The notes under the pieces: generated by a model | The model's database searches: none | Told to the model about the DNA's origin: nothing | What the model saw: the letters and a program-made list of their open reading frames with translations, nothing else | Part shown: positions 54,258 to 64,000 of the stretch, in pieces | Layout: the number at the start of each line of letters is the position of its first letter | Position numbering within the stretch: the stretch's first letter is position 1 | Assembly: GCF_002159495.1 (NCBI RefSeq) | Contig: NZ_NFIT01000005.1 | Location: forward strand, 143,501 to 207,500 | Reading direction: 5' to 3' | Length of the DNA stretch: 64,000 nucleotides | Source of the DNA: Olsenella sp. An293 | GTDB taxonomy: Bacteria; Actinomycetota; Coriobacteriia; Coriobacteriales; Atopobiaceae | Program-made: the position numbers and the translations under genes

Positions 54258-57011
54258 CTACAGGTTCCTGCCGTGGCAGTTCTTGAACTTCTTGCCGCTG
54301 CCGCAGGGGCACGGGTCGTTACGCCCGACCCCGACATAGGGGTCCGGGTCATCGGACTTGCGATACGTCAGCGGCTTTCCCGCTGCGGGCTGAGCGCCCT
54401 GCGGAGCTCCCGCGGGCGCCTGGGCCAGACGCGCGCCCTGGGTCCCGTCCGTCTCGGCGGGACCGGAGTAGCGGGCGCCGCGGAGCTGATCGGGAATCTC
54501 GTCGGCGGCAGACGCCTGCGGGACGGCGGGCTTCACGACGACCTCGAGGCGCAGAATCGTGCGCAGGAAGTCCTCGTACATGGTGGAGACGAGCTCGGAG
54601 AAGGCGGCGTACGCCTCGCCCTTGTACTCCACGAGGGGGTCGCGCTGGCCAAAGCCGCGCAGGCCGATGCCCGTCTTGAGATAGTCCATCTCCTGGAGGT
54701 AGGCCATCCAACGGGTGTCAATCACGCGGAGCATGACCTGCGCCGCGAGCGCCTGCATGGCCTCGTCGCCGAGATTCTCGGCCTTCTCGGAGAAGCACTT
54801 CTTGACGAAGTCGACGACCTGCTGGACGACCTCCTCCGGCTCGGGGTCCTCCTCCGGGTCCACCGTGGGCAGGTCCTTGCGCCCGGTGAGCTCGCCCAGC
54901 CACAGCGACAGGCCGCGGGCGTCCCACTGCTCGCCGCGGTCCTGCGGGGCAAAGCCGCGGACCTCGCGCTCGCACGTGTCGAGGGTGACCTCGTCGATGT
55001 GGGCCATGAGGTCCTTGCCGTCCAAGATCTTGTTGCGCTCCTCATAGATGACCTGGCGCTGGGTGTTCATCACGTTGTCGTAGTCGAGGACGTTCTTTCG
55101 CATGGCGAAGTTGATCTCCTCGATCTTGCGCTGGGCGCTCTCGACCGCCTTGGTCACCATCTTTGCCTGGATGGGCATGTCGTCCGGCATGTCGTACTTC
55201 TGCATCATCGCAGAGATGCGGTCCATGCGGTCCCCGCCAAACAGGCGCATGAGGTCGTCCTCGAGCGAGAGATAGAACTGGGTCTCGCCGGGGTCGCCCT
55301 GACGGCCCGAACGACCGCGGAGCTGGTTGTCGATGCGTCGGCTCTCGTGACGCTCGGTTCCGATGACGCAGAGGCCGCCAGCGGCGAGGACGATGCGCTT
55401 CTCGCCCTCGCACAGCTCCTTGGCACGCCTCTGCGCGTCGTCGCGCTGCTCCTGCGTCGCCTCCTCGGGATCGATGCCGTCTTCGCGCAGGTAGTCCATG
55501 GCGATAAGCTCGGGGTTACCGCCGAGCAGGATGTCCGTGCCTCGGCCAGCCATGTTGGTCGCAATGGTGACGGCGCCCTCACGGCCCGCCTGGGCGACGA
55601 TCTGGGCCTCGCGCTCGTGGTGCTTTGCGTTGAGGACGCTGTGCTTGATCCCGCGCTTGTCGAGAATGCGGGAGAGACGCTCGGAGTTCTCGATCGAGAC
55701 GGTGCCCACGAGGACCGGCTGGCCCTTGGCGTGGCGCTCGACGACGTCGTCGGCGACCGCCTTGAACTTGGCGTCGATGGTTCGGTAGACGAGGTCGTCG
55801 TGGTCGATGCGGGCGACCGGCTTGTTGGGCGGGATGACCTGCACGGGAATGTGGTAGACCTCGCGGAACTCAGCGTCCTCGGTCATGGCGGTACCCGTCA
55901 TGCCGGAGAGCTTGTCGTACATGAGGAAGTAGTTCTGGAGCGTGATGGTGGCGAGCGTCTGGTTCTCCTCGCGGACGCTCACGCCCTCTTTCGCCTCGAT
56001 CGCCTGGTGCAGGCCCTCGGAGTAGCGCCTGCCCTCCATGATGCGGCCGGTGAACTCGTCGACGATCTTCACCTCGCCGTCGATGACCACGTACTGCTGG
56101 TCGCGGTGGAACATGTACTCCGCCTTCAGCGCCTGCTGGAGGTGGTTGACGAGCTGGCCGGAGACGTCGGCGTAGATGTCCTCGATGCCGAGCGCGCGCT
56201 CGACCTTCTCGAGGCCCTCGTCCGTCGTGGCGATGGTGTGCTTGGCCTCGTCCATCGTGTAGTCAACCTCGGGGGTGAGGCCGCGGACGGCGCGGGCGAA
56301 GTCCTTGTAGGTGCTCGCGGACTTGGTACCGGCGCCGGAGATGATGAGCGGGGTGCGCGCCTCGTCGATCAAGATGGAGTCCGCCTCGTCGACGATTGCG
56401 TAGTGGTGCCCTCTCTGGACGCGCATGCTCGCCCTCGTGACCATGTTGTCGCGCAGGTAGTCAAAGCCAAACTCCGAGTTGGTGCCGTAGGTGATGTCGG
56501 CCTCGTAGGCAGGCTTCTTGAGCGGGAGGCGCATCCCGTTTTGGATGAGGCCGACGGACATGCCGAGATAGCGATAGATGCGGCCCATCCACTCGCTGTC
56601 TCGCTTGGCGAGGTAGTCGTTAACGGTGACGACGTGGACGCCCTTGCCGGGGATGGCATTGAGGTAGGCGGCGAGGGTACAGACGAGCGTCTTGCCCTCG
56701 CCCGTCTTCATCTCGGCGATGGTTCCGCGATGGAGGGCGATCGCGCCGATGATCTGAACGTCGAAGTGGCGCATGCCGGTCGTGCGCTTTGATGCCTCTC
56801 GAACGGCGGCGAAGGCCTCGGGGAGCAGGTCGTCAAGGGTCTCGCCCTGAGCGTAGCGCTCCCGGAAGGCCGCGGTGCAGCCTCGGAGCTCCTCTTCGCT
56901 CATGGCGACGAACGTAGGCTCGAGCTCGTTCACGCGAGCGGTGATGCGCTCGAACTCCTTCAGGTCCCTGTCCGAACCGATGGACAGAATCTTGGAGAGA
57001 AAGTTAGGCAT
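54258..57011 (-). CDS. secA: Preprotein translocase ATPase SecA
   Basis: 917 residues. Motor that pushes preproteins through SecYEG. Walker A-type AEMKTGEGKTLV near 101-112, DEAD-like VDEADSILIDEART near 208-221, TNMAGRGTDI near 485, and a C-terminal zinc SEC-C motif CPCGSGKKFKNCHG. First gene of secA-prfB-yitT. Its 130-base leader holds a 14-codon reading frame and a GCGTGGC/GCCACGC pair. Confidence 0.98.
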   Translation of the reverse strand: MPNFLSKILSIGSDRDLKEFERITARVNELEPTFVAMSEEELRGCTAAFRERYAQGETLDDLLPEAFAAVREASKRTTGMRHFDVQIIGAIALHRGTIAEMKTGEGKTLVCTLAAYLNAIPGKGVHVVTVNDYLAKRDSEWMGRIYRYLGMSVGLIQNGMRLPLKKPAYEADITYGTNSEFGFDYLRDNMVTRASMRVQRGHHYAIVDEADSILIDEARTPLIISGAGTKSASTYKDFARAVRGLTPEVDYTMDEAKHTIATTDEGLEKVERALGIEDIYADVSGQLVNHLQQALKAEYMFHRDQQYVVIDGEVKIVDEFTGRIMEGRRYSEGLHQAIEAKEGVSVREENQTLATITLQNYFLMYDKLSGMTGTAMTEDAEFREVYHIPVQVIPPNKPVARIDHDDLVYRTIDAKFKAVADDVVERHAKGQPVLVGTVSIENSERLSRILDKRGIKHSVLNAKHHEREAQIVAQAGREGAVTIATNMAGRGTDILLGGNPELIAMDYLREDGIDPEEATQEQRDDAQRRAKELCEGEKRIVLAAGGLCVIGTERHESRRIDNQLRGRSGRQGDPGETQFYLSLEDDLMRLFGGDRMDRISAMMQKYDMPDDMPIQAKMVTKAVESAQRKIEEINFAMRKNVLDYDNVMNTQRQVIYEERNKILDGKDLMAHIDEVTLDTCEREVRGFAPQDRGEQWDARGLSLWLGELTGRKDLPTVDPEEDPEPEEVVQQVVDFVKKCFSEKAENLGDEAMQALAAQVMLRVIDTRWMAYLQEMDYLKTGIGLRGFGQRDPLVEYKGEAYAAFSELVSTMYEDFLRTILRLEVVVKPAVPQASAADEIPDQLRGARYSGPAETDGTQGARLAQAPAGAPQGAQPAAGKPLTYRKSDDPDPYVGVGRNDPCPCGSGKKFKNCHGRNL

Positions 57012-57032
57012 GCGACTCCCCTGTAAGAAATC

Positions 57033-57077
57033 TCAGCGTGGCCCCAATGGCACACTCATGTTCACCACTTTACTCAT
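57033..57077 (-). other. Possible 14-codon leader frame before secA
   Basis: ATG at 57077 to TGA at 57033-57035 encodes MSKVVNMSVPLGPR, 21 bases before secA. The frame extends upstream through AWLFAAVA, a hydrophobic stretch, but lacks a good start there. The ribosome site is weak. The layout recalls SecM-type sensing peptides, but no known arrest motif is present. Confidence 0.2.
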
Positions 57078-57141
57078 AGCCACCGCCGCGAAAAGCCACG
57101 CTCCCGTCCTCTCACCAAAAGCGCACTCTAGCCCTCGGCAC

Positions 57142-60027
57142 TCATGCACTTGCCTCCCCCTCCTCACCCGTCGGCTCATCCCGAGCGACCTGACGCAGGC
57201 GCCAGGAGGGAGACTTCCCGGTCGCCTGGGAAAGCCTTCGGGCATATCGACGGTACTGACGCCCCGCCTCGAGCTCCCTTCCGTCCGCCATCAGCGAGCT
57301 CACGAGCGCGATTGCCGCATCCTCTCGCAACCCGTCCGCCTCCAGCGCGTTTCCCGCAAGCCTCGCGGCCGTTCGGGCTCTCCCCAGGCGCATCGCGGCG
57401 TCCGACCCCGCGACCATCGCGTCGACGTAGAGGGACCGCAGCTCCTCGCGGCACTTCGCCACGAAGCCGGTGCAGTCGGCGGCGGGGCTATAGAGGTCGC
57501 CGACATAGAGTTGCTCGACCTGACGCGCGACCCGGACCACCGTCGCGTCGTCTTCGCCATCTATCACTTCTCTCGCAAAGTGCCTCAGCTCGTCCACGTC
57601 ACAGGCCACGACGGAAGGATCGATCGATATCGACCTCGTCGACCTCCCGAGAACGAATGGGTCGAGGGACGGGTCGATCTCCGCCACCGCGGCCCGAAGC
57701 ACGCTCGTGGCCTGATAGACCCGATTTGCGCCCAGCACGTAGTCGCTCTCCGGCCAGATCTGCCCGGAGATCTGGCTCCTGCGGGCGCTGTGGCCATGGC
57801 GAAGGAGCAGGTACGTGAGCATCGATTTTGCATTCCTGTGATCGATCTTCTCGTCGACAATTCGGACGTCACGGACAAACAGCGAAAATCCCCCGAGCAA
57901 AGACACCTTGACCGGCGCTTCCGCGCGTACGAGCGGCGGCGCGTCCCGCAGGCCTGTTGCGGCCGCCACCGGCGGCATGCCGGCGCCGGCAAGCCTCTCC
58001 TCGCCCCGCGGACCACTGACCGCCTCGAGCGCATGTCTCCAGCTCAGCGGCAACGTCCGCCTGAACAGCTGCGAGAACGCTCCAAACCCTTCGCTCAGAA
58101 CGCGCACGAGCCAGAGACAGTCGCGCGGGACGCGTCCGCCCAGCTCATCTTCCACGGCAGCCGGGCCATGCTCCGCGCACATGGCCTCGTGCGCCAGAAG
58201 CCTGATCGCCCCGAGCTCATCACGGGCCGCTCCGGGAGCCTCGCGTCTCGAAACGTCGCCCAAAAGAAAGCGGGAGATGTCCCCGAGCAGCGAGGCAACT
58301 CTCGAGAGGTGGACGAGCCCCGCACGCCTGGCAATCGCAATGGCAAGCAGCGCCCTCACGTTCGCCCTGGCGCACGATGAGCCTCGAAGGTCAACGATGC
58401 ATCCGGCGACAAGAGCGGCGACCTGGGGGAGGACGTCGCCCGCCCTCTCGGATCGCGCGGCAAGAGCGTCGAGGTTCGGGGCGCGGGCGCTCGGCGACAG
58501 CATCGCCCTGACGGCCTCCAGGCAGCAGGCATACCCCTCCATTCCCCGAAACGAGGATGATTCAAGCATTCTCAGGGCCTGGGCGACCCGATCCCCGTCG
58601 TTGCCGCCGTCATCACACAGCAGCAGACGAGCAATCTCGTAATCAACGAGCAGAAGTGCGTCAGACATTGTCCTGACAGGGCCGCAGCACGGGTTGGCGA
58701 CGAGGAGCCTCATTGCCGCACCGGCGGCGCCCTCTCGGAGCAGGTCGCAGGCCTCGCGATGAACCAGCAGGCTCCTGCCAAGCCCGGACCACGCGTCGTC
58801 GACAAACGCGACGAGCGCCGGCTTTGCCTGGAGAGCGCGACGGGCGTCGATGAGCATCAGCGCGTCTCGACGCTCCCCCGCCCTCACCTCGAGCGGACGG
58901 CCGCACGCCCCAAAGTCAACAAGCTCCTCCCCGATGACGGCCGAGACCGCCAGCGAAAGGGCGTGACAAAGGGTGCCTTGCCGGGGAGCCCCCTCCACCA
59001 TGCCGAGCGCGGTGGAGACCACATTGACGCCGCCGGCGTCGATCAAGTGAGCGCCAAAACGAAGGGCATGGGCAAAGGCGGCGTCCTCGACGGGGAGTTC
59101 GAGGAGCTGCGCGGCGCGCTCGAAAGACCCGCGCTCGAGCAGAACCCTGACGCATGAGGACGCCACGTCAGGAAAGAGGGAGCAAGTCGGGGCGAGGCCG
59201 TGCAGCGATCGCGAGAGCGCGGCGGGGCTGCAGGTAGGCAACGTGCGAAACCGCCAATGAGGACCTTCGAGCTGAAAGTAGGGAACAAAGACGCGAATGC
59301 ACTCCAGAATCTCCTCGGAAACGAAGTCGAGGGCGCATCGTAGGTCATCGATCGTACCCTCGCCGAGCAAGAACAGGCATAGCCTCAACCTGATCTCCTC
59401 ATCAGACAGGGAGCGGCGAAGCGAGGTGGTGACAAGAGCCGAGAGGCGGTCACGATAGGCCTGAGGGACAGCGTCCGATTGCAAATCATCCTCAGAGATG
59501 TCTGCGAGACTAGAGACGAGATCGTGAATGCCAAGCGTAAGACGCCGCAGCTCATATAGAGAATCATCAGGACGCGCAAGAGCGACGGAACGGACGAGAA
59601 GATCTTGCGAGCGGACCGTCTGGCACTCAGGGAGAAGCTCAAGTATCTGAGACGCCTCAGGAGGGAGGGAGAAGGCGACGGATGCACCGGACTCCCACAG
59701 GCGTCGAAGAGCTCGGGCGAGACGCGGGGCAGAGCACTCGTCAGGAGCGGGGAGGTCGTCCAGCCCAACGACCACTGAGTCGGAAGCCTTCATGGCAGAA
59801 TGGGCAACACGACGAATGACGCTGACGGCGGAGTCTATATCAAGTGCGCCGAGATCGTGACGAAAGATGCGAGCGCCAGCAGCGGCAGCGCCAGAGAGCA
59901 AATCTGAAATGACGGCGCGACTGCCAAGGCCCGGCTCTGCGCAAATCGCCACAAGACGCGAGTGCCCAAATGAGCCAAACGAAGAGAGCGCGGAGGAGCA
60001 CAGGAGCTCCGGCACAAGATTGGCCAT
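57142..60027 (-). CDS. Giant BTAD/SARP-type transcriptional regulator
   Basis: 961 residues. The C terminus (about 700-930) has an OmpR-like winged helix starting VKVSLLGGFSLFVRD with NAKSMLTYLLLRHGHSARRSQIS, then a bacterial transcriptional activation domain (VEQLYVGDLYSP, LRSLYVDAMVAGSDAAMRLG). The N terminus resembles a P-loop domain but its loop reads EPGLGSRAV, lacking the lysine, and only a Walker B-like VVVGLDDLP survives. The middle is helical, TPR-like. Such regulators are numerous in Coriobacteriia; targets unknown. The 5' third uses more A/T-rich codons than the rest. Between secA and the rRNA operon. Confidence 0.8.
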   Translation of the reverse strand: MANLVPELLCSSALSSFGSFGHSRLVAICAEPGLGSRAVISDLLSGAAAAGARIFRHDLGALDIDSAVSVIRRVAHSAMKASDSVVVGLDDLPAPDECSAPRLARALRRLWESGASVAFSLPPEASQILELLPECQTVRSQDLLVRSVALARPDDSLYELRRLTLGIHDLVSSLADISEDDLQSDAVPQAYRDRLSALVTTSLRRSLSDEEIRLRLCLFLLGEGTIDDLRCALDFVSEEILECIRVFVPYFQLEGPHWRFRTLPTCSPAALSRSLHGLAPTCSLFPDVASSCVRVLLERGSFERAAQLLELPVEDAAFAHALRFGAHLIDAGGVNVVSTALGMVEGAPRQGTLCHALSLAVSAVIGEELVDFGACGRPLEVRAGERRDALMLIDARRALQAKPALVAFVDDAWSGLGRSLLVHREACDLLREGAAGAAMRLLVANPCCGPVRTMSDALLLVDYEIARLLLCDDGGNDGDRVAQALRMLESSSFRGMEGYACCLEAVRAMLSPSARAPNLDALAARSERAGDVLPQVAALVAGCIVDLRGSSCARANVRALLAIAIARRAGLVHLSRVASLLGDISRFLLGDVSRREAPGAARDELGAIRLLAHEAMCAEHGPAAVEDELGGRVPRDCLWLVRVLSEGFGAFSQLFRRTLPLSWRHALEAVSGPRGEERLAGAGMPPVAAATGLRDAPPLVRAEAPVKVSLLGGFSLFVRDVRIVDEKIDHRNAKSMLTYLLLRHGHSARRSQISGQIWPESDYVLGANRVYQATSVLRAAVAEIDPSLDPFVLGRSTRSISIDPSVVACDVDELRHFAREVIDGEDDATVVRVARQVEQLYVGDLYSPAADCTGFVAKCREELRSLYVDAMVAGSDAAMRLGRARTAARLAGNALEADGLREDAAIALVSSLMADGRELEAGRQYRRYARRLSQATGKSPSWRLRQVARDEPTGEEGEASA

Positions 60028-60078
60028 GCAGCATCAACACCCTTCCACCAAGAATCGAGACGACATACCGAAGATATC

Positions 60079-60094
60079 ACTAATCAGCATTAGT
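60079..60094 (-). promoter_or_regulatory. Palindrome in the BTAD regulator upstream region
   Basis: ACTAAT-CAGC-ATTAGT, a perfect 6-bp dyad, 52 bases before the regulator start in an A/T-rich 230-base gap (60028-60257) otherwise holding only the rRNA terminator. Candidate operator. Confidence 0.4.
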
Positions 60095-60202
60095 TAACGT
60101 CTCGTTTTGTTGTTTTTTATTGTTGGGTGTGTTGCTACTAGTAAGCGATTGGAATGTTGAGCGAAAGAGAACAGGAAGAAAACTGTCACTGCGGAACGCG
60201 AA

Positions 60203-60238
60203 GGGGGAGGGCCCCGGCGCGAGCCGGGGCCCTCCCCC
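60203..60238 (-). terminator. rRNA operon terminator
   Basis: Perfect 16-bp G/C stem (60203-60218 with 60223-60238) and GCGA loop about 20 bases past the 5S 3' end. Almost no U tract; only CTTCGCGTTC follows on the minus strand. Confidence 0.85.
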
Positions 60239-60257
60239 ATGAGCAAAATGCCCCTTG

Positions 60258-60378
60258 TTGGTCAGCGACGTCCTGCTCTCCCACGGACTGACTCCGCAGT
60301 ACCATCGGCGCTCGGGGGCTTAACTTCCGGGTTCGGAATGGGACCGGGTGTGCCTCCCCTGCCATGGTCGCTGACCAA
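60258..60378 (-). rRNA. 5S rRNA
   Basis: About 121 nt; terminal helix TTGGTCAGCGAC with GTCGCTGACCAA. CCCATTCCGAACCCGGAAGT and the ACTGCGGAGTCAG region are characteristic. Ends are approximate. Last gene of the operon. Confidence 0.93.
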
Positions 60379-60479
60379 CAAGGGGCATTCTGCTGTCCCG
60401 GGGCGGCTCTCGCCGTGCCCTGGGGGCCGCACAGCGTGACGAGAGCCCCTCCGCCCGATCGCAGTCAGAAGGAAGAGAA

Positions 60480-64000
<3,521 letters not shown>

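Noticed and set aside
53175..56792. 1205-codon plus-strand open frame opposite secA and prfB
   Set aside because: Antisense shadow in GC-rich DNA: low-complexity Val/Leu/Asp/Gly composition and the opposite strand encodes full SecA and RF2.

Overview
The window is GC-rich (roughly two thirds G+C), densely coding bacterial DNA that reads as an anaerobic actinobacterium of the class Coriobacteriia, most likely an Olsenella/Atopobium-type (Atopobiaceae) relative. This rests on inference from several features: a one-polypeptide TsaB-RimI-TsaD fusion, an NfnAB-type flavin/iron-sulfur pair, reverse-type rubrerythrin under a Fur/PerR-type regulator, Amidase_3 proteins with tryptophan/tyrosine-rich DUF5648-like repeats, a giant BTAD/SARP-type regulator, and a 16S-23S-5S operon. 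No mobile element, phage or CRISPR array was found.

Layout. 0-11.6 kb: a truncated extracytoplasmic protein gene, malic enzyme, a small NlpC/P60 protein, galE, a polyprenyl diphosphate synthase, a peptidoglycan-binding protein, tRNA-Gln, the glmU-prs-pth cluster and the Nfn-like pair. 11.6-14.2 kb: an accessory-looking patch with a minimal nucleotidyltransferase, an XRE regulator and an AAA ATPase preceded by three 19-bp repeats. 14.2-18.4 kb: groES-groEL and two related lipoproteins. 18.4-25.1 kb: nadE, then an amino-acid ABC transporter divergent from the cysteine desulfidase gene cyuA. 25.3-31.2 kb: ogt, the tsaB-rimI-tsaD fusion, a DUF3783 protein, rubrerythrin, its Fur-family regulator, tsaE and a family-4 uracil-DNA glycosylase. 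31.3-39 kb: alr, nnr, acpS, glmS, glmM, rpsI and rplM. 39-53 kb: a GH31 glycosidase, a patatin, tmRNA, a wall hydrolase, flavin reductase plus a rubredoxin-like protein, smpB, a TPR-like protein, rnr and ftsEX. 52.2-60 kb: a YitT protein, prfB, secA and the BTAD regulator. 60.2-64 kb: 5S, 23S and part of 16S rRNA on the minus strand.

Themes. Cell-wall precursor supply (glmU, glmS, glmM, alr, the prenyl synthase) sits with wall remodelling (amidase, NlpC/P60, FtsEX). The t6A tRNA machinery is split between the fusion and tsaE. Ribosome rescue parts (ssrA, smpB, rnr) lie within 8 kb. Redox and oxygen defence runs through rubrerythrin, flavin reductase/rubredoxin and Nfn.

The most unusual signals are non-coding. 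One is a 10-bp word, GTYCTTCTCG, seen about 26 times in both orientations and in more than one reading frame, resembling an uptake or chromosome-organising sequence. Another is a set of GGGACWGTCCC palindromes whose outer arms mirror the last codons and stop of the adjacent gene. A third is a two-tier terminator with a conserved, covarying tip. Among the proteins, the release factor 2 carries Ser-Pro-Thr where Ser-Pro-Phe is expected.
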